DNA of 43,476 nt from Thiomargarita sp. (lineage in GTDB: Bacteria > Pseudomonadota > Gammaproteobacteria > Beggiatoales > Beggiatoaceae), in the NCBI GenBank assembly GCA_020720115.1, contig DYPD01000020.1, forward strand, positions 1 through 43,476, given 5' to 3'. Below the pieces are notes generated by a model, which did not search any database, was not told where the DNA came from, and saw only the letters and a program-made list of their open reading frames with translations. This document shows, piece after piece, positions 28,353-37,723 of the stretch; positions within the stretch are counted from its first letter, which is position 1; each line of letters opens with the position of its first letter. The position numbers and the translations under genes are program-made.

Positions 28353-29220
28353 ATACCAACAACGTGTGGAAAACCAACTGGAAACTTTTCTGCCAGAGGT
28401 GCAAATTCAGCCGCCGCGCCTGCATGAAGCCATGCGCTACGCGGTACTCGGTGGCGGCAAGCGGGTACGCCCGCTGTTGGTGTATTTGACGGGTAAGGCG
28501 TTGGGTACGCCGCTAGAGCAATTGGATGCCCCCGCTTGCGCGGTAGAACTCATTCATGCTTATTCGCTGGTGCATGATGATTTGCCCTGTATGGATGATG
28601 ATGAGTTGCGGCGCGGCAAGCCGACTTGTCATATTGCTTACGGCGAGGCGCTGGCAACATTGGCAGGCGATGCCTTACAAACCCTGGCGTTTCAGGTGTT
28701 GGCGAAACACGCGAGCAACGCGATCCCTGCTGCGCAACGTTTGCAGATGTTGGAAATTCTTTCTATTGCCAGCGGTTCGCGTGGTATGGTTGGCGGTCAA
28801 GTGATTGATTTAGAAGCGGTTGGTCATGAATTAAATCTGACTGAATTAGAAAACATGCACATTCACAAAACCGGTGCTTTGATTTGCGCCAGTGTTAAAC
28901 TGGGCGCTTTGGCGGGCGCAATTCTGCCGGAAGCAACGGCATTAGATAAATTGGGACATTATGCTAAGTGTATCGGGCTGGCGTTTCAGGTGCAGGACGA
29001 TATTCTTGATGTGGAAGCTGATACCGAAACCTTGGGTAAAACTCAGGGCGCGGATCAGGCAAAAAATAAGCCGACTTACCCGGCGTTATTGGGTTTAGGC
29101 GGAGCGAAGCGTATGGCTGCCGAATTGTTAGAGCAAGCTATTGAAAGTCTTGAGACTTTTGGTCAAGCGGCTGAGTCTTTACGCAGCTTGGCGCGTTACA
29201 TAGTTACGCGGGGCTATTAA
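28345..29220 (+). CDS. ispA: Farnesyl diphosphate synthase (short-chain isoprenyl diphosphate synthase)
   Basis: Condenses isopentenyl diphosphate with DMAPP and GPP to form farnesyl diphosphate for quinones and undecaprenyl phosphate. The protein (291 aa from ATG 28345) has 'GGGKRVRPLLVY', the first Asp-rich motif 'DDLPCMDDD' and the second 'DDILD', with 'GSRGMVGGQ' between. The start at 28345 overlaps the xseB end by 8 bp; in-frame ATGs upstream, such as 28327, are possible. dxs, which commonly follows ispA, is missing; an Rpn-type gene follows instead. Confidence 0.94.
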   Translation: MVEYQQRVENQLETFLPEVQIQPPRLHEAMRYAVLGGGKRVRPLLVYLTGKALGTPLEQLDAPACAVELIHAYSLVHDDLPCMDDDELRRGKPTCHIAYGEALATLAGDALQTLAFQVLAKHASNAIPAAQRLQMLEILSIASGSRGMVGGQVIDLEAVGHELNLTELENMHIHKTGALICASVKLGALAGAILPEATALDKLGHYAKCIGLAFQVQDDILDVEADTETLGKTQGADQAKNKPTYPALLGLGGAKRMAAELLEQAIESLETFGQAAESLRSLARYIVTRGY

Positions 29221-29239
29221 TCGGCGGGGAGCATTTTGT

Positions 29240-30130
29240 ATGCAATTTGTGAATCCCAAGAATGATGTGGCATTCAAAAAAATCTTTGGTGATGAACAGC
29301 ATAAAGCGGTGCTGATTGCTTTTCTCAATGCGGTATTGAATTTAAGTGCAGAGAAAGAAATCATTGACGTGGAAATACTGAATCCTTATCAGACGCCGCA
29401 TTTAGCCTTGCTTAAATATACCTTGCTAGATGTTCGTGCCACTGATAAGCGTGGCATAAATTTTATTGTAGAAATGCAGAATGAGCGTGTTCCTGGTTTG
29501 CGCAAACGCTTTCAATACTATGCCGCAAAAAGCTATAGCCAGCAAATAGAACGCGGGGAAGATTACCCCAAATTAAACCAGGTAGTCTTTATCGGTATTT
29601 TAGATTTCACTGAGTTTGGTAATCAAGACTATGCCAGCCGACATATTTTATTAAATGTCGCAACCGGTCTGCAAGAATTGCGTGATTTTGAATTTAATTT
29701 CATTGAATTACCGAAGTTTAAAAAAACTGAAAATGAATTTAGCAGTTCACTGGATAAGTGGGTTTATTTCATCAAATATGCTGCTGATTTAGAAGTGATT
29801 CCAGCTCACGCAGATTCAGCGCCTTTACGAGCAGCCTATGCAATGGCTAATAAATTCGGTTGGACGCGAAAAGACTTGGAAGTTTATGATTATTGGAGTA
29901 TCAAAGAACAAGATGAACGTGGTGCAGTTGAATTGGCGCTGGAAACAGGTTTGCAGCAAGGTTTGCGGCAAGGTTTGCAACAGGGTATGCAGCAAGGCAT
30001 AGCGCAGGGAGAAAAACGTAAGGCTTTAGAAACTGCGGCTAAGTTGCAAGAGAAGGGCTTTGCGCTTGAAGATATTTGTGAGCTGACTGGCTTATTGAAG
30101 AGGGAGATACAGGATTCGCTAGAATGGTAA
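29240..30130 (+). CDS. Rpn / PD-(D/E)XK family nuclease-like protein
   Basis: A 296-aa protein of the Rpn (recombination-promoting nuclease / 'transposase' PDDEXK) family, recognised from 'NPKNDVAFKKIFGDEQHK', the core 'DVRATDKRGINFIVEMQNE' (putative D...ExQ catalytic pattern) and 'RFQYYAAKSYSQQI'. Rpn proteins can cleave DNA and stimulate recombination; many genomes carry multiple copies. Near the C-terminus (about residues 235-255) is a Gln-Gly repeat of the form (QG-L/M-x-x) found in many family members, followed by a small helical tail. GGGGAG at the usual distance supports the ATG at 29240. It sits between two housekeeping genes, so it is probably a recent arrival. Confidence 0.88.
   Translation: MQFVNPKNDVAFKKIFGDEQHKAVLIAFLNAVLNLSAEKEIIDVEILNPYQTPHLALLKYTLLDVRATDKRGINFIVEMQNERVPGLRKRFQYYAAKSYSQQIERGEDYPKLNQVVFIGILDFTEFGNQDYASRHILLNVATGLQELRDFEFNFIELPKFKKTENEFSSSLDKWVYFIKYAADLEVIPAHADSAPLRAAYAMANKFGWTRKDLEVYDYWSIKEQDERGAVELALETGLQQGLRQGLQQGMQQGIAQGEKRKALETAAKLQEKGFALEDICELTGLLKREIQDSLEW
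29946..30014 (+). repeat. Short tandem repeat encoding Gln-Gly tetrapeptides
   Basis: About five degenerate 12-bp units encode 'GLQQGLRQGLQQGMQQGIAQ'. The DNA units (GGTTTGCAGCAA and variants) are similar enough for slippage, with whole-unit changes remaining in frame. Confidence 0.7.
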
Positions 30131-30209
30131 GACATCTTCTATGTTATTTTAGTAAAACATTTAATGTGTAATTTTTTAATTTTGATTGAACACTTGCAAA
30201 GGAAAATCC

Positions 30210-31004
30210 ATGCACCCTATGTTAAACATTGCCATTCGCGCTGCTCGTCGGGCAGGCAACGTTATTTTGCGCGGCTATCAGCAACGTGATAATTTAATGG
30301 TGGAAAGCAAAGGCTTAAATGATTTCGTTAGTGAAGTTGATCGGGAAGCAGAAGCAGCTATTATTGATACCCTGATCAGTGCCTATCCAAATCATTCAGT
30401 TTTGGCAGAAGAAACTGGTTTGCATGAGGGAACAGAACCTTTTCAATGGATTATTGATCCGCTGGATGGTACTACCAATTTTCTACATGGTCATCCACAG
30501 TTTTCTGTTTCTATTGCTTTATTGTACAAAGATAAACTAGAGCAAGCAGTAGTTTACAGTCCACTGAGTGAAGAACTCTTTACTGCCACTCGTGGACAGG
30601 GGGCATTTTTCAATAATCGTCGGATGCGTGTGAGCCAGGTTGCACATTTAAGTGGCGCTTTGTTGGGTACAGGTTTTCCTTTTAAGGAAGAGCGGTATCT
30701 GGAGATTTATCTGAGCACTTTTCGCGCTTTGTTTCCGCTTACTTCTGGGGTGCGGCGTTGTGGTTCGGCAGCATTGGATTTAGCCTATGTCGCGGCGGGA
30801 CGGTTGGACGGCTTTTGGGAATTGCATTTGCGCCCTTGGGATTTAGCTGCGGGTGTGTTGTTGATTCAAGAAGCGGGCGGCATTGTGACAGATATTTACG
30901 GTGCTCATGACTATTTGCGTACTGGACATGTTTTGGCGGGTAATAGCAAAATACATAAACTGCTGGCAGAAGAGTTACAAGATAAAATCCCTGCCCACTT
31001 GTAA
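30210..31004 (+). CDS. suhB: Inositol-1-monophosphatase family protein SuhB
   Basis: A magnesium-dependent, lithium-sensitive phosphatase family; SuhB also takes part in rRNA transcription antitermination in E. coli. The 264-aa protein (267 aa in E. coli) has 'AEET' and the metal-binding signature 'WIIDPLDGTTNF', and the C-terminal 'WDLAAGVLLIQEAGG'. The ATG at 30210 is preferred over a TTG at 30186, with AAAGGAAAA just before it. The gene stands between the Rpn gene and a DoxX gene. Confidence 0.93.
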   Translation: MHPMLNIAIRAARRAGNVILRGYQQRDNLMVESKGLNDFVSEVDREAEAAIIDTLISAYPNHSVLAEETGLHEGTEPFQWIIDPLDGTTNFLHGHPQFSVSIALLYKDKLEQAVVYSPLSEELFTATRGQGAFFNNRRMRVSQVAHLSGALLGTGFPFKEERYLEIYLSTFRALFPLTSGVRRCGSAALDLAYVAAGRLDGFWELHLRPWDLAAGVLLIQEAGGIVTDIYGAHDYLRTGHVLAGNSKIHKLLAEELQDKIPAHL

Positions 31005-31022
31005 TAGACTTGGAAAATACCT

Positions 31023-31568
31023 ATGCGGATGATGTTGCTAGTGGTGCATGTATTGAATGGCTTTGGTAGCTTTCTACCGCAACTGGGCTTGCGGGCGATA
31101 CTTGCTTATGAGTTCTGGAAAGCAGGTTACACTAAGTTTACGGGGGAAAATTGGTTTGTGCATATCCAAGACAAATTTCCCTTTCCATTTGACCAAATAC
31201 CAGTAGAACTGAGTTGGGCGCTGGCAACCTGGACTGAAATGCTTGGTGCTGTGGCTTTGTTGTTGGGTTTGGCTACGCGCTTTTTCAGCTTTTCTTTGAT
31301 TATTCTGCTGCTGGTGGCGATCATAGGCGCACATTTGCCAGATGCAACAGAATGGTCAAGTTTGAAGGAGCTTTGGGAAATCGCGTATCATCATCGTCCC
31401 ATGCGTAACGGCAACTATGGTTTTGAACTTCCGCTGTTGTATTTGCTGATGTTGTTGCCGTTGTTTTTTCAAGGGGCTGGTAAACTCAGTCTCGATGCAC
31501 TGATTTTCGCTTGGGTTAATCGCCAGCAAAAACTCAAGCAAATGTCGAGGATTCCCGATAGGTATTGA
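31023..31568 (+). CDS. DoxX family membrane protein
   Basis: A 181-aa inner-membrane protein with about four hydrophobic segments and DoxX-family features: 'GLRAILAYEFWKAGYTKF' at the first helix and 'WTEMLGAVALLLGLATRF' in the second. DoxX proteins are linked to quinone or thiol-related redox reactions at the membrane, though the biochemical role of most is unknown. The 3' end is followed immediately by the small exported protein gene (2 bp). Confidence 0.8.
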   Translation: MRMMLLVVHVLNGFGSFLPQLGLRAILAYEFWKAGYTKFTGENWFVHIQDKFPFPFDQIPVELSWALATWTEMLGAVALLLGLATRFFSFSLIILLLVAIIGAHLPDATEWSSLKELWEIAYHHRPMRNGNYGFELPLLYLLMLLPLFFQGAGKLSLDALIFAWVNRQQKLKQMSRIPDRY

Positions 31569-31570
31569 CT

Positions 31571-31951
31571 ATGCTTGTATTAAAACATCAATTTGTCTGC
31601 TTTTTATATGTTCTTTGGGGTTTGTTCTGTAGCACTAGCGCCTTCGCTGCGACAACGGCAGTACAAAAGGTAGAAGTTCCTTTTGATTTCCAAGGTATAG
31701 TGGTTTATGTTGCATTAGAAGGTGGGTTTTACGGTTTAGAAACTGATACGGGTGAAAAATATTTACCCACTGAGTGGGAAGAATGTTTTCAGCAAGAAGG
31801 CTTACGAGTCAAGGTGCGAGCTAAAGCAATTAAAGGGCAAATGGGTTTCAAAATGTGGGGACAACCCATTGAAATTATAACTATCGTTTCAACCCTTTGT
31901 GGGTTTGAAGCAGATTCTATGGAGCCAGGAGCAATGCACAATAATGAATAG
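31571..31951 (+). CDS. Small exported protein of unknown function
   Basis: A 126-aa product with a clear signal peptide (hydrophobic region about residues 9-25, cleavage near 'SAFA/ATT'). The mature part of about 100 residues is beta-rich ('[19 protein letters not shown]', '[11 protein letters not shown]', '[11 protein letters not shown]') and might be an OB-like small barrel; it contains two cysteines. I do not recognise a named family. The ATG at 31571 is chosen over a TTG at 31565. The stop overlaps the hisE start by 8 bp, so it is co-translated with the cluster. Confidence 0.75.
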   Translation: MLVLKHQFVCFLYVLWGLFCSTSAFAATTAVQKVEVPFDFQGIVVYVALEGGFYGLETDTGEKYLPTEWEECFQQEGLRVKVRAKAIKGQMGFKMWGQPIEIITIVSTLCGFEADSMEPGAMHNNE

Positions 31952-32267
31952 CCAAGATTTTCTTGAACAACTGGCACTGGTATTAGAAGTGCGCAAAAAG
32001 GCTGATCCCGAAAATTCTTATGTTGCCAGCCTTTATCACAAGGGTTTGGATAAGATTTTGAAAAAAATCGGTGAAGAAGCCACAGAAACTGTGATTGCTG
32101 CCAAAGACGGTGACAAAGCACAAATCATTTACGAAACCGCAGACTTATGGTTTCATACGCTGGTGCTCTTGGCTTATCATGATCTGCGTCCGCAGGATGT
32201 GTTGCAAGAGCTAGATCGGCGTTTTGGGGTATCTGGTTTGGTGGAAAAAGCCCAGCGGGAAGCTTAA
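31944..32267 (+). CDS. hisE: Phosphoribosyl-ATP pyrophosphatase
   Basis: Second step of histidine biosynthesis, hydrolysing PR-ATP to PR-AMP. The 107-aa protein has the MazG-like helical core '[18 protein letters not shown]' and '[16 protein letters not shown]'. The ATG at 31944 overlaps the upstream gene by 8 bp. hisE-hinT-tatABC is a common gammaproteobacterial order; the rest of the his operon (hisI, hisF) is missing directly upstream, where the DoxX and exported-protein genes lie instead. Confidence 0.94.
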   Translation: MNSQDFLEQLALVLEVRKKADPENSYVASLYHKGLDKILKKIGEEATETVIAAKDGDKAQIIYETADLWFHTLVLLAYHDLRPQDVLQELDRRFGVSGLVEKAQREA

Positions 32268-32339
32268 AACGCGCACTGAGTGCCCTCTGAAATTTGGTTA
32301 TATGGATGCTTAATATTTGGTAACTTCAAGGAGTTTTTT

Positions 32340-32684
32340 ATGCGTGAACCTGATTGCCTGTTTTGCAAAATTATTGCTGGCACAATTCCCTCCGAAATGC
32401 TGTATAGTGATGATCAAGTTATTGTTATTAAAGATATTAATCCACAAGCTGAGGTGCATTTGCTGGTCATTCCGCGAGAACATATCGTAAGCCTCAAGGA
32501 ATTAGACGCAAGCCATGATACACTGATGGCGCATATCCTGCGTTTGCTGCCAAAGTTGGCGGAACAGCAGGGATTAAGCGAGGGTTTTCGTACTATTATC
32601 AACACCGGACGCGGCGGCGGTCAGGTGATTTTTCACTTGCATGTGCATCTCTTAGGTGGGCGCAATCTGCCGGGTTTTGGCTAA
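32340..32684 (+). CDS. hinT: HIT family purine nucleoside phosphoramidase HinT
   Basis: A small nucleotide hydrolase acting on adenosine phosphoramidates. The 114-aa protein has '[10 protein letters not shown]' at the start and the histidine triad 'HLHVHLLGG' at the end, with the full family length. The start at 32340 has an AAGGAG ribosome binding site; an upstream in-frame start would add residues not found in the family. Confidence 0.95.
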   Translation: MREPDCLFCKIIAGTIPSEMLYSDDQVIVIKDINPQAEVHLLVIPREHIVSLKELDASHDTLMAHILRLLPKLAEQQGLSEGFRTIINTGRGGGQVIFHLHVHLLGGRNLPGFG

Positions 32685-32706
32685 AAAAATCAAGAGGATA
32701 AAGAAC

Positions 32707-32961
32707 GTGGGTATTGGCGGCATCAGCATTTGGCAGTTATTAATTGTATTGGTCATCATCATTTTGTTGTTTGGCACGAAAAAGTTACGCAACATTGGCG
32801 GTGATTTGGGTTCAGCCATTAAAAATTTCCGCAATTCGGTGCGGGAAGGCGCGCAAGAAATCGAAGACCACAAAAAACTCTATCCCGAACAACAGGATAG
32901 AGCATCTGAAAAAGAGCAAATTATTGAAGCTCAGGTCAGCCGCAAAGAACGTAGCAACTAA
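32707..32961 (+). CDS. tatA: Sec-independent protein translocase TatA
   Basis: Forms the pore-like component of the twin-arginine system that exports folded proteins. The 84-aa product has an N-terminal membrane helix ('[18 protein letters not shown]'), then '[18 protein letters not shown]' amphipathic helix and a charged tail. The start is a GTG at 32707 with AGAGGA upstream; the family N-terminus (MGGISIWQ-like) supports it. tatB follows after 2 bp. Confidence 0.95.
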   Translation: MGIGGISIWQLLIVLVIIILLFGTKKLRNIGGDLGSAIKNFRNSVREGAQEIEDHKKLYPEQQDRASEKEQIIEAQVSRKERSN

Positions 32962-32963
32962 CT

Positions 32964-33278
32964 ATGTTTGAGGTCGGCTTTTGGGAAATTATCCTGGTTT
33001 TAGTAATAGCACTACTGGTCATAGGTCCCGACAAATTGCCGGGTATTGCGCGTCAAGTGGGTGTTTGGGTGGGACGCACCCGTGCTTATATCAACAGCGT
33101 CAAATCCGACATTGATCGAGAATTGCGTTTGCAAGAACTGCAAGCCCTAATGCAGAAAAATGATGTGCATGAAATCATTGAAGAAACCAAAGCCAGCTTA
33201 ACGCTGCCGCCGGAAGAAAAAACCGCTCCAGCCACAACAGACAGCCATCCCGCTGTCAGTGATAAAACCTCTAATTAA
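32964..33278 (+). CDS. tatB: Sec-independent protein translocase TatB
   Basis: Forms the substrate receptor complex with TatC. The 104-aa protein has the TatB-specific N-terminus 'MFEVGFWEIILVLVIALLVIG' (membrane helix), 'PDKLPGIARQVGVWVGR' and a charged helical tail. It is shorter than E. coli TatB (171 aa) but within the family range. Confidence 0.94.
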   Translation: MFEVGFWEIILVLVIALLVIGPDKLPGIARQVGVWVGRTRAYINSVKSDIDRELRLQELQALMQKNDVHEIIEETKASLTLPPEEKTAPATTDSHPAVSDKTSN

Positions 33279-33309
33279 ACCAGATAAGTGCTTGTAACTT
33301 ATCTGGTTT
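33277..33309. promoter_or_regulatory. 12-bp hairpin between tatB and tatC
   Basis: AAACCAGATAAG (33277-33288) pairs exactly with CTTATCTGGTTT (33298-33309) around a 9-base loop. It starts at the tatB stop and ends 10 bp before the tatC ATG, where no ribosome binding site is seen. There is no T-tract. It may set the ratio of TatC to TatAB by partial termination, RNA processing or blocking translation. Confidence 0.6.
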
Positions 33310-33319
33310 CGCACTTTCT

Positions 33320-34231
33320 ATGCCATCATCCCCTAAACCAAAACCGCTGCCTGATGAGTACCAGATGCCCTTTCTCTCGCATTTGGTCGAGTTGCGTGAT
33401 CGTTTGCTCAAAGCAATATTAACCATCTTGTTGATTTTTCTTGGCTTATTCTATTTCGCCAACGATCTCTACACGCTGCTGGCAGACCCGCTACTAAAGC
33501 ATTTGCCGGCTGGTAGCAACATGGTAGCGATTGACGTAGCATCGCCTTTTATTGCGCCGCTGAAATTGACGATGATTTTGTCGGTGTATTTGGCAATGCC
33601 AGTGTTGTTTTATCACCTTTGGGCATTTGTCGCCCCTGGCTTGTATCGGCATGAAAAACAAATTGTTTTTCCGTTGCTGGCATCCAGCACCCTGCTGTTT
33701 TACTTGGGAATGCTGTTTGCTTATTTTGTTGTGTTTCCTATGGTATTTGGCTTTTTTATCAGCGTCTTACCCGAAGGGGTGGAGATGAGTACGGACATCA
33801 GCCGCTATCTGGATTTTGTGCTAGGGATGTTCCTTGCTTTTGGGATTGCCTTTGAAACGCCGGTATTTACTGTGCTGCTGCTATGGACGGGCATTATTGA
33901 ACCGGATTCTTTAGCAGAAAAACGCCCGTATATTATCGTCGGCGTTTTCATTGTGGCTATGTTTCTAACGCCGCCGGATATGTTTTCCCAAACGCTCTTA
34001 GCGGTGCCTATGTGGTTGCTGTTTGAATTGGGTTTGTGGATGGGGCGCTTACTGGTGAAAAACAAAAAAGCACGCGAAGCGGCTGAGGAGGCAGCGGACA
34101 GTTCTGCACCGGAAGGCGCACCGCTGCACGAGGGTTTTCCCAGCGATTACCAACCCTTAAGCCCGACAGAAATGGATAACATCATGGCGCGTGACGATGA
34201 AGCACAAACCCCGCCGGCTGCTAAAACCTGA
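33320..34231 (+). CDS. tatC: Sec-independent protein translocase TatC
   Basis: The multi-spanning inner-membrane receptor of the Tat system. The 303-aa protein has six membrane helices with family motifs: '[13 protein letters not shown]', '[23 protein letters not shown]' region, 'FGIAFETPV' and '[20 protein letters not shown]' region. The C-terminal tail of about 55 residues (from '[12 protein letters not shown]') is acidic and longer than in E. coli (258 aa). An in-frame ATG at 33365 would give a start closer to '[10 protein letters not shown]'. Confidence 0.95.
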   Translation: MPSSPKPKPLPDEYQMPFLSHLVELRDRLLKAILTILLIFLGLFYFANDLYTLLADPLLKHLPAGSNMVAIDVASPFIAPLKLTMILSVYLAMPVLFYHLWAFVAPGLYRHEKQIVFPLLASSTLLFYLGMLFAYFVVFPMVFGFFISVLPEGVEMSTDISRYLDFVLGMFLAFGIAFETPVFTVLLLWTGIIEPDSLAEKRPYIIVGVFIVAMFLTPPDMFSQTLLAVPMWLLFELGLWMGRLLVKNKKAREAAEEAADSSAPEGAPLHEGFPSDYQPLSPTEMDNIMARDDEAQTPPAAKT

Positions 34232-34241
34232 GAAAAACATC

Positions 34242-34916
34242 ATGACGCAATGGGTTGTTCAAGCACATAAGTTGTGCAAAAATTTCACCGATGCCAGGCT
34301 GCAAGTGGAAGTATTGTGTGACGTGAATTTGCAAATCGCTGTTGGTGAGCGGGTTGCCATTGTCGGCAGTTCTGGGTCGGGTAAAAGTACCTTGCTGCAT
34401 TTGCTGGGTGGGCTGGATGATCCCACGAGCGGCGCTGTGGATATTGCTGGACAGGATATTCATGCCTTAAAACCCGCGCAACGCGGTCAGTGGCGCAATA
34501 AAACCCTGGGCTTTATTTACCAATTTCATCATTTGTTAGCCGAATTTACCGCCTTGGAAAATGTTTGTATGCCGCTGCTGATTCGCGGTTTAAGCGTCGC
34601 TGAAGCGCAACATAAAGCCCGCGACATGCTGACGCGGGTGGGATTAGGGCAACGTTTGCAACACAAGCCTGGCGAGTTGTCGGGTGGTGAGCGTCAACGC
34701 GCCGCAGTAGCGCGGGCGCTGGTGACAGAGCCGCAATGCGTATTGGCTGACGAGCCGACGGGTAATTTGGATCAAAAAAACGCGCTGCATGTGTATGAAA
34801 CCATGCTGGAACTCAATGCAGCGGTGAACACCAGTTTAGTGGTGGTTACACACGACGAAAACCTGGCAGCGCGGATGGATCGGGTGCTACATTTGAACGC
34901 CGGAACGCTGCAATAA
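34242..34916 (+). CDS. lolD: ABC transporter ATP-binding protein, lipoprotein release (LolD)
   Basis: ATPase of the LolCDE complex that extracts lipoproteins from the inner membrane. The 224-aa protein has Walker A '[11 protein letters not shown]', the Q-loop region '[18 protein letters not shown]', signature 'LSGGERQR', Walker B '[12 protein letters not shown]' and H-loop 'VVTHD'. The '[13 protein letters not shown]' stretch is characteristic of LolD. lolC/lolE permease genes are not adjacent. It follows tatC by 10 bp, so it is likely expressed with the tat genes. A MacB/FtsE-type relative is the main alternative. Confidence 0.88.
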   Translation: MTQWVVQAHKLCKNFTDARLQVEVLCDVNLQIAVGERVAIVGSSGSGKSTLLHLLGGLDDPTSGAVDIAGQDIHALKPAQRGQWRNKTLGFIYQFHHLLAEFTALENVCMPLLIRGLSVAEAQHKARDMLTRVGLGQRLQHKPGELSGGERQRAAVARALVTEPQCVLADEPTGNLDQKNALHVYETMLELNAAVNTSLVVVTHDENLAARMDRVLHLNAGTLQ

Positions 34917-34937
34917 ACGCCCAAGGTTCCTGCGGGT

Positions 34938-37532
34938 TTAGCGCTCGCCGTGCAGTTTGAAAAACTCAATAATTTGCGCCAAACGCGCTGCTTGTGCACT
35001 CATCTCTTCGGCGGCTGCGGCAAGTTGTTCTGCTGAGGAAGCATTTTGCTGCGAAACCGTGTCTAACTGAGCAATCGCGCTGTTGATCTGCTCAACACTT
35101 TCTCTTTGCTGTTGCGAAGCCAGCGCCACTGCCCGCGTCTGCTGTGCAATGTCATGAATTTCCGGCAAAATATTTTTCAGTAAAGCCCCTGCGCGTTGCG
35201 AAACCTGCACACTGTCACCAACCAATTGATTGATGTCTTGTGCGGCAAGGCGGCTGCTTTGCGCCAATTTTTGCACTTCGCTGGCAACCACCGCAAAACC
35301 GCGTCCATGCTCGCCAGCACGCGCTGCTTCAATCGCCGCATTTAAAGCCAGCAGATTGGTTTTATAGGCAATTTCTTCCACGCTCCGAATTTTCTTAGCA
35401 ATCGCCTGCATGGCCTCTACTGTTTCCAGCAAGGCGCTACCACCGGTTTCGGCAGTCGTGCGCACCCGTTCGGCAATGGCTTGCGTGTTTTGCGCGTTGC
35501 TGGCGTTTTCATTCACTGTGGCAGTGATGACTTCTAAGGTTGAAGTGGTTTCCTCCACGCTGGCGGCTTGCTCACTCGCGGTTTGACTGAGCGACTGCGC
35601 CGAAGCGCTGATTTCTTCGGAAGTGCTGGCCAGCGAATTAATGCTGTTACGGGTTTGACGAATGATGTCAACGAGTTTTTCCAGCATGTGTTGCAACGCG
35701 GTCAGCATCTCGCCAATTTCATCTTTACCCTGTGCGACAATACTTACGCCCAAGTCACCCTCGCCTAAACTGCGGGCGACATTGACCGCTTGGCGCAACG
35801 GATGGCTTAAGCTGTTTGCCAGCCACCACCCCAACAGCGTAATGATTCCAACAAGACTCAGCAACACAGTGAAAATAAGGCGGTTTAGCTGGGTGACAGG
35901 GGCTTGCACCTCGGCTAAGTCTACTTCTGCCAGCAATGCCCAGTGGATGCTCTGCGCCTCTATTGGCGTGAAAGCAGATAATACGGTTTGATTGCGATAA
36001 TCCTGGATTTCTTGCGTACGGGTTTGTCCGGCTAACGCTTGTTGTGCTGCTAGCGTTTGCACTCCGTTATCTTTCAAGGTGCCAGCAAAAGAAGCTTGTA
36101 CGCTGCGCTGCGTCGCATCCAGAAAGGAATCGGAACGCATCCGGTAATCGTTGCCGACCAGGTAGGTTTCGCCGGAGTTACCCATACCGCTACGGGTTTG
36201 CATGATGTGGTTGATGCCTTCCAAGAACAGTTGCACGGCGATCACCGCGTCTACTGCTTGTTCGGCATTGAGCACCGGATGAGCGGCGAAAAAGGCCGCT
36301 TGTCCGCCGCTGGGCGCATAGGGTTTAAAATCGGCAAAATCTGTGTGTTTTTCTTGCAAAACGCGGCGAAATAAATCGCCTAAATGGGTTTCTTTGTAAA
36401 TGCCGTCTTGGAGATTGCTTTGGTAATCTTTTTCTTTAGCAATGCTATGAAAAACAAAGCCTTGTTTGGTAATCAGAAAAATATCATGGTAGCCGTAAAG
36501 CTTGGCATAAGCAGCAAAAATGTCTTCGCCTTGCTGGTTTTTCAGCGCCGCTTCTTCTAAATCAATTTTTGATACTATCGCCCAATTCAGTCCTTGCAAC
36601 GCTAAGGCATCAGCCCGCACTAAAATGGGCTTGCCAGAAGCTTCAATGTAGGTTTCGCGCACTGAGATGCCGCTGAACGCTTGTTGCACATAGGGCTGGC
36701 GCAAATCGGTTATTTCACTACCAATCACCAGGGCTGCATTTCCCGCGCTGGCTAAGGCGCTGCGCAGCATAAAACGCTGCTCTACTTGCGCAACCAAGTA
36801 ACTCTCGCCAGAGGTTTTCATGCCTTCACGCGCTTGCATGATGGCGTTGAGCGGCGCATTGGGTAATGCCAAAATCAGCACACCCAGCCCTGGTATTGGG
36901 GCGCTGATGAAAGCCAGTTGTTCCTGTGCCGCGCCATAGGGTTGGAAATCCTGCCTATGCAAGGCTTTGAGTCCTGCCAAAAAACTTTCGCGCAAAGCGG
37001 TATATTGAGCATCTGCCTGTAAAATGTTGGCGGGCGCATCTGCCGCTAGGCTAAAGGCAACCTTCCCTTGTGTATCGGCAATAATAACCTGGGTATAGCC
37101 CATCAGCGGTAGATTTTGCCGAAGCCAACCGGTGTTGTTGGACGATTTTTCTGTTGTCTGTTTTAACAGCGCAGAAACGCAAGGGGTGCTGGCAAGAATT
37201 TGCGTATTGGCTTGATGTTGTTGAAGATAATCTGATAAAGCCTGCTTTTTTAAGGCATGGATCGCGGATAAATTGTCGAAGGCTTGCTCCACTGCTTTGC
37301 TGTACACTTTGGCAAGTGCCTGCACGTCGCCCACGCGCTCTTGAAAATAGCGGGTGATCTGGGCTTTTTTGATGTCGCGCACTGCTTCTAATTGCGCAGA
37401 AACCTGTTTATTCAGGGCGTGTCGGGCAGATTCGCTGCTCCACCAACCGAGCAGGCTTAACGGTATGATGCCAATGGTTAAGAACAACGCCAACAATTTT
37501 GGCTTAAGGCGAATGTTGTTTAAATTCAGCAT
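34938..37532 (-). CDS. Methyl-accepting chemotaxis protein with duplicated sensor module
   Basis: An 864-aa transmembrane chemoreceptor. One membrane segment near residues 13-36 and a second at about 595-620 flank a large periplasmic region; HAMP and the signalling domain with the conserved '[20 protein letters not shown]' tip follow. The periplasmic part contains two related modules: '[22 protein letters not shown]' and '[21 protein letters not shown]' (given as motif regions), each preceding an '[14 protein letters not shown]'/'[14 protein letters not shown]' strand, so the sensor is duplicated. The ATG at 37532 is chosen because GGAGGA lies 8 bases upstream; an ATG at 37538 is too close. 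No C-terminal NWETF-type CheR tether. Convergent with lolD; not linked to the che operon. Confidence 0.93.
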   Translation of the reverse strand: MLNLNNIRLKPKLLALFLTIGIIPLSLLGWWSSESARHALNKQVSAQLEAVRDIKKAQITRYFQERVGDVQALAKVYSKAVEQAFDNLSAIHALKKQALSDYLQQHQANTQILASTPCVSALLKQTTEKSSNNTGWLRQNLPLMGYTQVIIADTQGKVAFSLAADAPANILQADAQYTALRESFLAGLKALHRQDFQPYGAAQEQLAFISAPIPGLGVLILALPNAPLNAIMQAREGMKTSGESYLVAQVEQRFMLRSALASAGNAALVIGSEITDLRQPYVQQAFSGISVRETYIEASGKPILVRADALALQGLNWAIVSKIDLEEAALKNQQGEDIFAAYAKLYGYHDIFLITKQGFVFHSIAKEKDYQSNLQDGIYKETHLGDLFRRVLQEKHTDFADFKPYAPSGGQAAFFAAHPVLNAEQAVDAVIAVQLFLEGINHIMQTRSGMGNSGETYLVGNDYRMRSDSFLDATQRSVQASFAGTLKDNGVQTLAAQQALAGQTRTQEIQDYRNQTVLSAFTPIEAQSIHWALLAEVDLAEVQAPVTQLNRLIFTVLLSLVGIITLLGWWLANSLSHPLRQAVNVARSLGEGDLGVSIVAQGKDEIGEMLTALQHMLEKLVDIIRQTRNSINSLASTSEEISASAQSLSQTASEQAASVEETTSTLEVITATVNENASNAQNTQAIAERVRTTAETGGSALLETVEAMQAIAKKIRSVEEIAYKTNLLALNAAIEAARAGEHGRGFAVVASEVQKLAQSSRLAAQDINQLVGDSVQVSQRAGALLKNILPEIHDIAQQTRAVALASQQQRESVEQINSAIAQLDTVSQQNASSAEQLAAAAEEMSAQAARLAQIIEFFKLHGER

Positions 37533-37723
37533 GAGCATTTTCCTCCACAACAGGTTTTTTCGTTTTTCTTACAGCGGTATACTCAGGAAAATCTGAGCCG
37601 TCACATCTGACTAAAAACGCTGCAAACAGTCAAGATGCTTATAGCAGTATACAGCCTAAACTTTTGACTCAACATGGCAGGGCAGCAAATTCAATTTTTG
37701 ACTTCAACACAAGAAGACTGGTT

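Noticed and set aside
34917-34937. A terminator between lolD and the chemoreceptor gene
   Set aside because: The partly complementary bases do not align into a stable stem and there is no T-tract.
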